Positions 17,884-26,141 of a stretch of 60,914 nucleotides of DNA are shown piece after piece. The notes beneath the pieces are model-generated. The model searched no databases, was not told the origin of the DNA, and saw only the letters and a program-made list of their open reading frames with translations. The stretch's first letter is position 1, and each line of letters opens with the position of its first letter. Made by a program: the position numbers and the translations under genes. Origin of the DNA: Shimia_B sp038527375. GTDB taxonomy: Bacteria > Pseudomonadota > Alphaproteobacteria > Rhodobacterales > Rhodobacteraceae. The DNA lies in NCBI GenBank assembly GCA_038527375.1, contig JBCBFU010000014.1, forward strand, positions 1 through 60,914, given 5' to 3'.

Positions 17884-18534
17884 ATGCTCGACACGATGAC
17901 TGAACTGGAAAATCTAGGCCTCGACGGGGCCCATGGTGTGACCCGCCGCAGCGGCCTGCTGCATGCCACGCGGGTTGCCACCCGGCGCGGATGGCGCGCG
18001 GTCGAAAGCCTCGCCGTGGGCGACGAGGTCCTGACCTTTGACGCAGGCCTGCAGCCAATCACCGCAATCGAGCGGGTCATCAACTGGCCCGATCACAAGA
18101 CCTGCCCCGATCACGCGGCACCGTTTGAAATCCCGGCGGGCGTGCTGGGCAATGCCGAACGGATCTGGATGCTGCCGGCGCAACTGGTCGTCGTGGAAAG
18201 CGATCTGGCCGAGACGCTGACGGGCGATCCGTTCGCTCTCGTACCCGTGGACGTGTTGGACGGCTGGCGGGGTATCCGCCGGGTCGATCCGCGCGCGCCC
18301 CACCTCGTCGTGATCCTGCACTTTGCGGACGATCAGGTGATCTATGCCGGTGACGGGGCCCTCGTGCACACGCAGGCCGAGGCGTCGATGGTAGAAGCCA
18401 TGATGGATGACGATCCCGCCTATCTGCCGCTGGACCGGGCCACGGCCCGCCTTGTGGCCGACCACTTGCGCGCGGCGGATACCCGCGGGGAACGCGAACA
18501 GGAACATGATCGGGGGGCATGGTCCCACGGGTGA
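17884..18534 (+). CDS. Hint (hedgehog/intein) domain protein lacking the N-terminal cysteine
   Basis: 216 residues. Residues ~22-165 follow the Hint fold pattern common in Rhodobacteraceae: SGLLHATRVATRRGWRAVESLAVGDEVLTFD, then IERVINWP, then IPAGVLGNAERIWMLPAQLVVV, where the last block normally contains the His-rich B motif. The position of the self-splicing or self-cleaving Cys1 is Gly/Ser here, so autoprocessing is unlikely. The C-terminal ~50 residues are charged. In this group the domain is often attached to secreted proteins, but no signal peptide is visible. Start ATG 17884 with GGGGA upstream. Confidence 0.65.
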   Translation: MLDTMTELENLGLDGAHGVTRRSGLLHATRVATRRGWRAVESLAVGDEVLTFDAGLQPITAIERVINWPDHKTCPDHAAPFEIPAGVLGNAERIWMLPAQLVVVESDLAETLTGDPFALVPVDVLDGWRGIRRVDPRAPHLVVILHFADDQVIYAGDGALVHTQAEASMVEAMMDDDPAYLPLDRATARLVADHLRAADTRGEREQEHDRGAWSHG

Positions 18535-18643
18535 AGAACCGCCTAGGGGGCCGCGCAGGTCCGCGTTGCTTCACCCCACTAGATGATCGCGGGCCCATCC
18601 ACTTTCGCCCGTGATTGTCGACCGAAGCGATGCGGATAACGGG

Positions 18644-18688
18644 CGCGGGGGCCAAGCCAGATGGCAAGGCCCCCGCGTTTCCTGTTTT
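18644..18688 (+). terminator. Rho-independent terminator after the Hint gene
   Basis: Perfect 10-bp stem CGCGGGGGCC (18644-18653) and GGCCCCCGCG (18668-18677) followed by TTTCCTGTTTT on the plus strand. It lies between the convergent Hint and fadJ-type genes and may stop transcription from both sides, though only the plus strand has a T-rich tail. Confidence 0.75.
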
Positions 18689-18699
18689 AGATCAGGTAC

Positions 18700-20889
18700 T
18701 TATTCAGCCGCGATGGCGGGCTGGAACCGATCATAGAAACCCTGACCGCTGGCTGCGAGATCGCTCAGCAATGCGGGCGTCTGGAACCGTTCGCCATAGC
18801 GTTCGGTCAACTCGGCGGTCCGTTCGGCGGCGTAAGGCGCGCCGATCATGTCCAGCCAGCTGAGCGGGCCACCAGACCAAGGCGCAAAGCCCCAGGCCAG
18901 GATCGCGCCCACGTCGCCTTCGCGGATGTCCATCAGGACGTCCTCTTCCAGCGCGCGCACGGCTTCCAGCGATTGGATCATCAGCAGGCGGTGCTGCACC
19001 TCGAGCAGGTCCGGCTGTTCGTCGGCCACCGGGTACTTGGCCGCGAGGCCGTCCCAGAGATGGCCGCGTTTGCCTTTCTCGTCGTACTCGTAGAAGCCCG
19101 CGTTGGATTTCCGGCCCAGACGGCCCTCTTCGAACATCCAGAACAGGATTTCGTCGACGGTTTCGTCATACTCCGCACCCATCGCGGCCTTGGTCGCCTT
19201 AGCGATCTTAACCCCCAGATCGATGGAGGTTTCGTCGACAAGCTGGAGCGGACCCAGAGGCATGCCGACCATACGTGCCGCGTTTTCGATCAGCGCGGGT
19301 TCGATCCCTTCCTGCACCATGCGCATCCCTTCGTTGATGTAGGGGATGATGCAGCGGTTGCAGTAGAAGAAGCGCGCGTCGTTCACGACGATCGGGGTCT
19401 TCTTGATCTGGCGCACGTAATCGAGAGCCTTTGCCACCGCGCGGTCGCCGGTTTCCGCACCCTTGATGATCTCCACCAGCATCATCGACTGCACGGGGCT
19501 GAAGAAGTGGATGCCGATGAATTGCTCGGGGTTGTCGGAGGCCTTGGCCAGTTCGCTGATCGGCAGGGTCGAGGTGTTGGTCGCAAAGATGCAGTCCTCG
19601 GGCACGACCTTGAGCACGTTTTTGGTGACCTCGGCCTTTACGGCGGGATCCTCGAACACGGCCTCGATGATCAGGTCACAGCCGTCGAGCGCCGCGTAGT
19701 CGGTCGTCGCGTTGATGAGCGCGAGCGCGGCCTCTTTCTTCTCGGGCGTCGACTTCTTGCGCGCGATGCCCTTGTCGAAATAGTCGGACGAATAGGCTTT
19801 GCCTTTGGCCACGGCTTCCTCGGTCTGGTCGATCAACACGACCTCGATACCCGCCATGGCGGACACGAGTGCGATGCCTGCACCCATCATGCCTGCGCCC
19901 ATGACGCCGACTTTCTTGACCTTCTGGTCGGGCACGTCGGGGCGCACCGCACCCTTTTCCAGCGCTTCCTTGTTGATAAAAAGCGAGCGGATCATGGCGG
20001 ACGACGACGGGTTCATCAGGACGTTGGTGAACCAGCGCGCTTCGATCTTGATGGCGGTGTCAAAGGGGACCATCGCGCCTTCATAGACCGCCGACAGGAG
20101 CGCCTTGGCCGCCGGATAGACGCCCATCGTGTTGCCGTTGACCATGGCCGAGGCACCCACGAAGGTCATGAAGCCCGCGGGGTGGTAGGGCGCGCCGCCC
20201 GGGAATTTGTATCCCTTTTCGTCCCAGGGTTTGACGATCTTGGGTTCGCTCAGCACCCATTCCTTCGCCGCGGCCACGGGATCATCGACAACCTCGTCGA
20301 TCAGGCCAGCAGCCTTGGCTTTTTGCGGGTTGTTCATCTTGCCCTGCAGCAGGATGGGCGAGGCGCCCATGGCACCCAGTTTGCGCGCCACGCGGGTCGT
20401 GCCGCCTGCGCCGGGGAAGATGCCGACCATGATTTCCGGCAGGCCGATCTTGGCCTTGGGGTTGTCGGCGCAGAAAATGCGGTGGCAGGCCAGCGGCAGT
20501 TCCAGACCGATCCCAAGTGCGGTGCCGGGCAGGGCGGCGGCAATCGGCTTGCCACCTTTGTTGGTCTTGGGGTCCATGCCGGCGCGTTCGATTTTGCGCA
20601 GGATCGTGTGGATCGACATGATGCCGTTAAAGAGGCCCTCGGCCGGGTTGTCGCCCGCCTGATCCTTCATCTTGGCGATGATGTTCAAATCCATCCCGCC
20701 GGCAAAGGTGCCCTCCTTGCCGGAGGTGATGACGGCGCCTTTGATGGCCTCGTCTGTCAGCACTTTGTCGATCATTGCGTCAAGATCGAGAAAGCCTTGC
20801 TCGTTCATCACGTTCATGGACTTGCCCTGGGTGTCCCAGGTGATGATGGCCACGCCGTCCGCGTCGACCTGCATTTGGAAATCGGACAT
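18700..20889 (-). CDS. fadJ: Bifunctional enoyl-CoA hydratase / 3-hydroxyacyl-CoA dehydrogenase (FadB/FadJ type)
   Basis: 729 residues, trifunctional-enzyme alpha subunit. An N-terminal crotonase domain (~1-195; TSGKEGTFAGGMDL oxyanion region, GIFPGAGGTTRV), a 3-hydroxyacyl-CoA dehydrogenase NAD domain beginning with GVMGAGMMGAG (~330) and the catalytic-His region GIHFFSPVQSM, then the C-terminal dehydrogenase domains. It hydrates enoyl-CoA and oxidises the 3-hydroxyacyl-CoA. Last gene of a minus-strand beta-oxidation cluster, with the thiolase two genes upstream. Whether FadB or FadJ is the better name cannot be settled by eye. Confidence 0.93.
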   Translation of the reverse strand: MSDFQMQVDADGVAIITWDTQGKSMNVMNEQGFLDLDAMIDKVLTDEAIKGAVITSGKEGTFAGGMDLNIIAKMKDQAGDNPAEGLFNGIMSIHTILRKIERAGMDPKTNKGGKPIAAALPGTALGIGLELPLACHRIFCADNPKAKIGLPEIMVGIFPGAGGTTRVARKLGAMGASPILLQGKMNNPQKAKAAGLIDEVVDDPVAAAKEWVLSEPKIVKPWDEKGYKFPGGAPYHPAGFMTFVGASAMVNGNTMGVYPAAKALLSAVYEGAMVPFDTAIKIEARWFTNVLMNPSSSAMIRSLFINKEALEKGAVRPDVPDQKVKKVGVMGAGMMGAGIALVSAMAGIEVVLIDQTEEAVAKGKAYSSDYFDKGIARKKSTPEKKEAALALINATTDYAALDGCDLIIEAVFEDPAVKAEVTKNVLKVVPEDCIFATNTSTLPISELAKASDNPEQFIGIHFFSPVQSMMLVEIIKGAETGDRAVAKALDYVRQIKKTPIVVNDARFFYCNRCIIPYINEGMRMVQEGIEPALIENAARMVGMPLGPLQLVDETSIDLGVKIAKATKAAMGAEYDETVDEILFWMFEEGRLGRKSNAGFYEYDEKGKRGHLWDGLAAKYPVADEQPDLLEVQHRLLMIQSLEAVRALEEDVLMDIREGDVGAILAWGFAPWSGGPLSWLDMIGAPYAAERTAELTERYGERFQTPALLSDLAASGQGFYDRFQPAIAAE

Positions 20890-21048
20890 GCCTTTTCCTT
20901 TCTGTCTTGCCGACGCGCCATGCCGGGCGTCGGTCCCATCTGAAATGCCGGGTGGGACCCGGCGGGTTCTGTCAGATCAGGCGGGATCGCCTGTCCTGGA
21001 TATTCGGGGGGCGGCACGGATCATGGGAGACCCGCCGCGCCCCACAGC

Positions 21049-21504
21049 TTAGGCGTGACGCACCAGCTTGAAGGGGACGACGTTGCAGTCGCAGCGCTGA
21101 TCCTCCCCGCTCCACGACTGGCTTCCCATCGCACCGATCATCAGCGATGCCCGCCACGCGCCCCGCGTGAAATGCAGCATCGCTGTCGATGGATAGGCCT
21201 CCACCACCTGTCGGCTGCCGCTCCACATCTCGGTAGAGTAGCGGGCCGCGACCAGCTGGGGATTGATCGTGTCGACTGACAGAACCTCGCGCGTGATATC
21301 CGTGACCATATAGAGGCCCAGTTGCGCGACATATCTGTCGAAATCGGCGGCCAATTCCCCTTCTGTGCGGTAGGTGATGGTGCCAGCCCGGGTTGTCATC
21401 GTCAGCGGCAGCAGGACCATGTCGCGCAGCCCCTCGTAATCATCATCGAGGAAGCATTGCGCGTTGCGGTCCAGAAAGGCTTGGATGACAGCCGGTGTGC
21501 TCAT
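21049..21504 (-). CDS. NTF2/SnoaL-like protein between thiolase and FadJ-type genes
   Basis: 151 residues. The opening (AVIQAFLDRNAQCFLDDDYEGLRDMVLLPL) and alternating amphipathic strands (TYRTEGELAADFDRYVAQL) fit an alpha+beta barrel of the NTF2/SnoaL type. No catalytic set can be named. It begins 6 bp after the thiolase stop in the same direction, so it is probably co-transcribed with fadA and fadJ and might act on acyl-CoA intermediates or be an accessory or regulatory subunit. The C-terminus carries two close cysteines (RCDCN). Confidence 0.55.
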   Translation of the reverse strand: MSTPAVIQAFLDRNAQCFLDDDYEGLRDMVLLPLTMTTRAGTITYRTEGELAADFDRYVAQLGLYMVTDITREVLSVDTINPQLVAARYSTEMWSGSRQVVEAYPSTAMLHFTRGAWRASLMIGAMGSQSWSGEDQRCDCNVVPFKLVRHA

Positions 21505-21510
21505 GCAGGG

Positions 21511-22722
21511 TTACACTCTCTCCAGGACAGTGGCCGCACCCATACCAGATGCGATGCACAAAGTCGCCAGTCCCGTTTCCTTGTCGGCGCGTTCCATCTC
21601 ATCGAGCAGCGTGCCGATGATGATTGCGCCGGTCGCGCCCAGTGGGTGACCCATGGCAATCGCGCCGCCATTGACGTTCACCTTTGCGGGATCGGCGTCA
21701 AAGGCCTGCAGGAAGCGCAGCACAACGGACGAGAATGCCTCGTTCACCTCGAAGAGGTCGATATCGTCGATGGCCATGCCCGTTTCAGCCAGCACCTTTT
21801 CGGTCACTGGAACCGGGCCAGTCAGGTTGATGGTGGGGTCGGACCCGATTTTGGCGGTGTGCTTGATGCGCGCGCGGGGTTTCAGACCCATGCGCTCACC
21901 ATACTCCTTGGAGCCGATCAGCAGGGCAGCCGAGCCGTCCACGATCCCCGACGAGTTGCCCGCGTGGTGCACGTGATTGACGAATTCCAGCTCGGGGTAC
22001 TTCATCAGCGCGACCTTGTCGAAACCGGGCATAACCTCACCCTGTTCCTTGAACGCGGCCTTCAGCGCGCCCAGCGACTGCATGTCGGTGCCCGGACGCA
22101 TGTATTCGTCGTTCGACAGGATCGGCAGACCATTCTGATCGCGCACGGTGACGATCGACTTCTCGAACCGGTTCTCTTCCCAGGCTTGCGCGGCGCGCTT
22201 CTGGGATTCGACCGCGAAGGCGTCACAATCGTCGCGGCTAAAGCCGTATTTGGTGGCGATGACATCGGCGCCGATGCCCTGCGGCACGAAGTAGATGTTC
22301 ATTGCAAGGGACGGATCGGCCGCGATCGCGGCGCCGTCCGATCCCATAGGCACACGGCCCATCATCTCGACCCCGCCGGCGATATAGGCGTCGCCCGCGC
22401 CCGCCTTGACCTGGTTTGCGGCCAGGTTCACGGCTTCCATACCCGATGCGCAGAAGCGGTTGATGGACAGGCCCGGGATGCTTTCATCCAGATCGGACCC
22501 CAGAACGGCGGTCCGCGCAAGGCAGCCGCCTTGCTCCATCACCTGGGTGACGTTGCCCCAGATGACGTCCTCGACCGCGTGGCCCTCGAGGCCGTTGCGC
22601 TCCTTGATGGCATTGAGCATCTGGATCGACAGCCGCGCCGAGGTGACCTCGTGCAGGGCGCCGTCCTTGCGGCCCTTGCCGCGCGGGGTGCGCACGGCGT
22701 CATAGATATAGGCGTCTGACAT
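21511..22722 (-). CDS. fadA: Acetyl-CoA C-acyltransferase (3-ketoacyl-CoA thiolase)
   Basis: 403 residues, thiolase family, cleaving 3-ketoacyl-CoA to acetyl-CoA and a shortened acyl-CoA. The nucleophilic Cys is in NRFCASGMEAVN (~residue 90), the His in GGAIAMGHPLGATGA and the second Cys in LCIASGMGAA at the C-terminus. Start is the ATG of MSDAYIYDAVRTPRG with AAGGAGGA upstream; upstream in-frame codons have no thiolase sequence. Pairs with the FadJ-type gene to form the multienzyme complex. Confidence 0.93.
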   Translation of the reverse strand: MSDAYIYDAVRTPRGKGRKDGALHEVTSARLSIQMLNAIKERNGLEGHAVEDVIWGNVTQVMEQGGCLARTAVLGSDLDESIPGLSINRFCASGMEAVNLAANQVKAGAGDAYIAGGVEMMGRVPMGSDGAAIAADPSLAMNIYFVPQGIGADVIATKYGFSRDDCDAFAVESQKRAAQAWEENRFEKSIVTVRDQNGLPILSNDEYMRPGTDMQSLGALKAAFKEQGEVMPGFDKVALMKYPELEFVNHVHHAGNSSGIVDGSAALLIGSKEYGERMGLKPRARIKHTAKIGSDPTINLTGPVPVTEKVLAETGMAIDDIDLFEVNEAFSSVVLRFLQAFDADPAKVNVNGGAIAMGHPLGATGAIIIGTLLDEMERADKETGLATLCIASGMGAATVLERV

Positions 22723-22733
22723 AAGTCCTCCTT

Positions 22734-23366
22734 CTAAGCCCGGTCCGCAGGCGAGCCGGGCATCAAGTCGTATGGGTGTTTCCAGCCGGGGATGTCTTGG
22801 ATGTTTGACAACCACCGGTTGATATTGGGCCAGTCCGCCCGGTCGAAACCGAAGGGCTCTGGGTAAAAGAGATAAGAGCAGCACGAGATGTCTGCATTGG
22901 TCAGGCCGCCGCCCACGATCCAGTCGCGGCCAGCCAGGTGATGCTCCAGCGTCTTGAGCGCGCCCTTGAGGCGGCCTTGGCTGAACTGGATGACCTCCTG
23001 GGGGCGCTTGGCCTCGGGCACGAAGTTCATCAGGAACCGCGTCAGCCCCACCTGTGACGACATCTTGTGATTGTCCCAGAGCACCCAGCGCAAAACCTCA
23101 TAGCGATCCTCTGCCGCGCCACCGAATTTGCCGGTCGTGTCAGTGATCCACTGCAGGATCACGCCCGATTGGGTCAGGGTCAGATTACCGGTGTCCAGCA
23201 CCGGGGATTCCGCCATGACATTCAGGCTCCGGAAGTCGTCCGTGCGGGATTGCCCGTTGAAATAGTCGACCTTCACAGGCTCCCAGTCGAGGCCAGACAA
23301 CTCGAGCGCGAGCGCCGCCTTGTAGGAATGCCCGCTTTCGCCAAAGCAGTGGAGTTTGACTGTCAT
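22734..23366 (-). CDS. Glutathione S-transferase family protein
   Basis: 210 residues. N-terminal thioredoxin-like domain (TVKLHCFGESGHSYKAALALE; the cis-Pro and GSH gamma-Glu site in MAESPVLDTGNLTLTQSGVI) and an all-helical C-terminal domain. The Ser in GESGHS is the likely glutathione-activating residue. It lies 11 bp before fadA on the same strand, so it is probably co-transcribed with beta-oxidation genes. Substrate unknown. GGGAGGGC precedes the ATG. Confidence 0.85.
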   Translation of the reverse strand: MTVKLHCFGESGHSYKAALALELSGLDWEPVKVDYFNGQSRTDDFRSLNVMAESPVLDTGNLTLTQSGVILQWITDTTGKFGGAAEDRYEVLRWVLWDNHKMSSQVGLTRFLMNFVPEAKRPQEVIQFSQGRLKGALKTLEHHLAGRDWIVGGGLTNADISCCSYLFYPEPFGFDRADWPNINRWLSNIQDIPGWKHPYDLMPGSPADRA

Positions 23367-23422
23367 CGTGCCCTCCCAGTCACTGATGTCGAGCTGGGGG
23401 TTTCACACCCCCAGACCCCCGT

Positions 23423-23609
23423 GAGGTATTTCGACCAAGATGAAGTAAGCGTCCGTTAACCATAGCCCGGTAGTCCTGAAGGCGCGGTACAGGCTGAGGA
23501 GCCGATGACCGCCCAAGGTGAAGCCCCACTTCGTTACGTGGCGCATCTGATGACTAAGCGTTCGGGGTGGGGTGAACCTCTCCGTACTTCATCTTGGTAA
23601 AAATACCTC
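23423..23609. repeat. Intergenic inverted-repeat element (arms of 25 bp)
   Basis: Arm 1 (23423-23447) reads GAGGTATTT-CG-ACCAAGATGAAGTA and arm 2 (23585-23609) is its reverse complement with AA replacing the two middle bases, so 23 of 25 positions pair. The 137 bp between contain no gene. It is part of a 311-bp gene-free gap between the GST and the acyl-CoA dehydrogenase. CTTCATCTTGG-like motifs followed by a GCCGGAGG stretch recur between genes in Roseobacter genomes as far as I recall, so this may be a palindromic repeat family. Confidence 0.6.
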
Positions 23610-23640
23610 CGCCGGAGGCAAGACATTCTGCTCCGGCGGA
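23598..23640 (-). terminator. Rho-independent terminator of the acyl-CoA dehydrogenase gene
   Basis: Perfect 10-bp stem, TCCGCCGGAG at 23608-23617 and CTCCGGCGGA at 23631-23640. On the minus strand it is followed by GGTATTTTTACC, giving a short U-tract. It lies 37 bp past the stop of the dehydrogenase. It would separate the regulator-dehydrogenase unit from the GST-fadA-fadJ unit. Confidence 0.7.
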
Positions 23641-23650
23641 TGGTGTTGGC

Positions 23651-23670
23651 GCCCCGCTTTGCAGCGGGGC
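23651..23670 (-). other. Second hairpin after the acyl-CoA dehydrogenase gene
   Basis: Perfect 8-bp stem GCCCCGCT/AGCGGGGC with a 4-nt loop, 8 bp after the dehydrogenase stop, without its own T-run. Probably protects or assists the downstream terminator. Confidence 0.4.
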
Positions 23671-23677
23671 ACCGGCT

Positions 23678-25456
23678 TTAGAAATTCGCCGCGTCGAGCG
23701 ACATGACCGTGTCGCCACCCGATTGGATGCGCGCCAGGTGCGTGCCCGTCATCTTAAGCGGGCGGGCCATGTAGTAGCGACCGGTTGCCAGTTTCGTCTC
23801 GTAGAATTCCGTGTCCGAGGCGCCCGCGTCCAGCGCGTCGTACGCGGCCTTGGCCATCTGCGCCCACATCAGACCCAGCGACACGTGGCCGAAGAGGTGC
23901 ATGAAGTCATAGGAGCCCGACAGCGCGTTGTTGGGGTTCTTCATGCCTTCCTGCATGAAGTACATGCCCGCGGCTTGCAGATCCTTCGAGGCGGCTTTCA
24001 GCGGCTCGAGGAAGTCGCGGTTCAGCTCTTCGTGGTCCTTGTTCTCGGCGATGTAGGTTTTCACCATGTCAAAGAAGGCCATGACCGTCTTGCCACCGTT
24101 GAGGCCCAGTTTCCGGCCCACGAGGTCGAGCGCCTGCACGCCGTTGGTGCCTTCGTAAATCATGGTGATCCGCGCATCGCGCACGAACTGCTCAAGGCCC
24201 CATTCCTGCGTGAAGCCTGACCCGCCCAGCGTTTGCTGTGCCAGTACAGCGGTCTCGAAACCTTTGTCGGTCAGGAAGCCTTTGATGACGGGCGTCATCA
24301 GGGACATCATGTCCTCGGCCTCTTTGTCACCGGACTTGTGACCGCGGTCCAGCATCGTGGAGCTCCAGTAGACCAGCGCGCGGGCGCCTTCGACGAAGCT
24401 TTTTTGGTCCAGCAGGTTGCGGCGCACATCGGGGTGCACGATGATCGGATCGGCGGGTTTGTCCTGATGCTCGGACCCGGTCACCGCGCGGCCTTGCAGG
24501 CGGTCGCGGGCAAAGCCCAGAGCGTTTTCATAGGCCACGGCCCCTTGGGCATAGCCTTGCAGGCCCACACCCAGACGCGCCTCGTTCATCATGGTGAACA
24601 TGGCGCGCATGCCTTTGTGCATATCGCCGATGAGGTAGCCCGTGGCACCGTCGTAATTCATCACGCAGGTTGCGTTGCCGTGGATGCCCATCTTCTCTTC
24701 AAGGCCGCCACAGGACAGGCTGTTGCGTTCGCCCAGTGAGCCGTCGTCGTTCACGAGGAACTTGGGCACGATGAAGAGCGAGATGCCTTTGACACCCTCT
24801 GGGCCGCCGGGGATTTTTGCCAGAACGAGGTGGATGATGTTTTCGGCCATCTCGTGCTCACCCGCCGAGATCCAGATCTTCTGACCGGAAATCTTGTAGG
24901 TGCCGTCGTCTTGCGGTTCGGCTTTCGTGCGCATCAGGCCCAGATCGGTGCCGCAATGGGGTTCTGTCAGGTTCATGGTGCCCGACCATTCGCCCGAACA
25001 CATCTTTGGCAGGTAGGTCTCTTTCTGCTCCTGCGTGCCGTGGGCGAGGATTGCGGCCATGTTGCCGTGGGTCAGGCCCGGATACATGTTGAAGGCCATG
25101 TTGGCAGACACCATCGGTTCCATCGCGGCGGTGTGCATGATGTAGGGCAGACCCTGACCGCCGAACTCCTCGGGCATGTCCATGGCCATCCAGCCGCCTT
25201 CGGCCATCTGGTCATAGGCCGCCTTGAAGCCTTCGGGCACGCGCACCACGCCATTTTCCAGCTTGCATCCCTGCTTGTCGCCCACGGTGTTGAGCGGCGC
25301 GAGCACTTCCATTGCCAGTTTGCCGGCCTCGTTCAGCACGGCATCCGTGAAGTCACGGTCCAGATCGGCGTATCCCGGGATATCCATTTCCGAGATTTTC
25401 AGAAGGTCGTGCAGGATGAACTGCTGGTCTTTGGTCGGTGCGGTGAACGTCGGCAT
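23678..25456 (-). CDS. Acyl-CoA dehydrogenase with C-terminal extension (DmdC-like family)
   Basis: 592 residues, longer than the ~380 of short acyl-CoA dehydrogenases because it has the extra N- and C-terminal segments of the AcdH/DmdC-type group. FAD-binding region MNLTEPHCGTDLG and KIWISAGEHEM; catalytic Glu in MIYEGTNGVQA; a C-terminal helical domain of ~120 residues. Oxidises an acyl-CoA to enoyl-CoA; relatives include 3-methylmercaptopropionyl-CoA dehydrogenase (DMSP breakdown), so the substrate is open. I use the ATG at 25456 rather than the preceding TTG because GGGAG is better spaced. Confidence 0.88.
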   Translation of the reverse strand: MPTFTAPTKDQQFILHDLLKISEMDIPGYADLDRDFTDAVLNEAGKLAMEVLAPLNTVGDKQGCKLENGVVRVPEGFKAAYDQMAEGGWMAMDMPEEFGGQGLPYIMHTAAMEPMVSANMAFNMYPGLTHGNMAAILAHGTQEQKETYLPKMCSGEWSGTMNLTEPHCGTDLGLMRTKAEPQDDGTYKISGQKIWISAGEHEMAENIIHLVLAKIPGGPEGVKGISLFIVPKFLVNDDGSLGERNSLSCGGLEEKMGIHGNATCVMNYDGATGYLIGDMHKGMRAMFTMMNEARLGVGLQGYAQGAVAYENALGFARDRLQGRAVTGSEHQDKPADPIIVHPDVRRNLLDQKSFVEGARALVYWSSTMLDRGHKSGDKEAEDMMSLMTPVIKGFLTDKGFETAVLAQQTLGGSGFTQEWGLEQFVRDARITMIYEGTNGVQALDLVGRKLGLNGGKTVMAFFDMVKTYIAENKDHEELNRDFLEPLKAASKDLQAAGMYFMQEGMKNPNNALSGSYDFMHLFGHVSLGLMWAQMAKAAYDALDAGASDTEFYETKLATGRYYMARPLKMTGTHLARIQSGGDTVMSLDAANF

Positions 25457-25504
25457 CAAAAGCTCCCATTGGGTCGGCGTTGCGGCGGTGTGGTGTGGTG
25501 GAAA

Positions 25505-25900
25505 TCAGGCGGCGGCGGTTGTTTCTTTTTCCGCCAGCAGGCTTTCCACCTGGTCGAGTTGATCGCGCAGATCGTCGATTGCGCGGTTCAGATCTTCACG
25601 TTGTTCCATCATCTGCGCGAGATGCGCCTTTGCTACCTCGTGCGTCTTGCGAAGCTGGGTCGTCCGCGTCTCGTCGACATAGTAAAGGTCGAGCAGTTGG
25701 CGGATTTCCTCGAGGCTGAATCCGAAACGCTTGCCGCGCAGGATCAGTTGCAGGCGGGCGCGATCACGTTTTGTGAACAGGCGACGGGTGCCCTGACGGA
25801 TCGGGAACAGCAGTTCCTTGGCTTCATAGAAGCGCAGCGTCCGGGGGGTCACGTCATAGGCGTCGCACATTTCGCGGATGGTCATCGTCTCATCGGTCAT
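25505..25900 (-). CDS. MerR-family transcriptional regulator (beta-oxidation cluster)
   Basis: 131 residues. N-terminal winged helix with TIREMCDAYDVTPRTLRFYEAKELL (helix-turn-helix), wing RRLFTKRDRARL and GFSLEEIRQLLDLY, then a C-terminal coiled coil that should dimerise. No cysteines suited to metal sensing follow, so an acyl-CoA or other ligand is more likely. It sits 48 bp upstream of the acyl-CoA dehydrogenase on the same strand and probably controls this cluster. Candidate operator boxes lie 75-105 bp upstream. Confidence 0.87.
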   Translation of the reverse strand: MTDETMTIREMCDAYDVTPRTLRFYEAKELLFPIRQGTRRLFTKRDRARLQLILRGKRFGFSLEEIRQLLDLYYVDETRTTQLRKTHEVAKAHLAQMMEQREDLNRAIDDLRDQLDQVESLLAEKETTAAA

Positions 25901-25974
25901 TTTTTACTTCCTCAATCTCGGCGTCGTCGAATGACGCTGAATTGCGGATTCGAGCCTCAGCTTACAAGCAAAGG

Positions 25975-26004
25975 TGACGTGAACGTAAACATAACGCCAC
26001 GTCA
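25975..26004 (-). promoter_or_regulatory. Candidate MerR-type operator boxes
   Basis: Minus-strand TTACGT-TC-ACGTCA (25975-25988) is an imperfect palindrome with two ACGT cores. Directly next to it is a weaker copy, TAACGCCACGTCA on the plus strand (25992-26004). ACGT-core palindromes are what I recall for MerR regulators of acyl-CoA and branched-chain acid catabolism (LiuR type). The position upstream of merR suggests autoregulation. Confidence 0.45.
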
Positions 26005-26141
26005 AATGGAGGGGTGCGAAATGAACCGAAAGGTTTAGTCGCGAAATTCGCAACTTTCCTCAACTCAAACCGCTTTGAGGTCCGCTTTTGGAGGTCTGGG
26101 ATTCCATACCCATCGGCCTGTCGCGGGGCTGTTCCGTGGCG

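Noticed and set aside
18973..20943. 656-codon plus-strand open frame opposite the fadJ-type gene
   Set aside because: Antisense shadow caused by high GC and codon bias; His/Gly-rich with no motif, while the minus strand encodes a complete enzyme.
23448..23463. GTTAACCAT resembling a CtrA half-site (also near 59598)
   Set aside because: Only single half-sites without the second TTAA at the right spacing; expected by chance.
23678..25456. Naming the acyl-CoA dehydrogenase dmdC
   Set aside because: It belongs to the same long-form family, but its beta-oxidation context fits fatty acyl-CoA equally well and substrate residues cannot be judged by eye.
26019..26038. Five-codon plus-strand reading frame (MNRKV) with a strong GGAGGGG upstream, between the two merR genes
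   Set aside because: Looks like a leader peptide, but no plus-strand gene follows within reach; probably chance.
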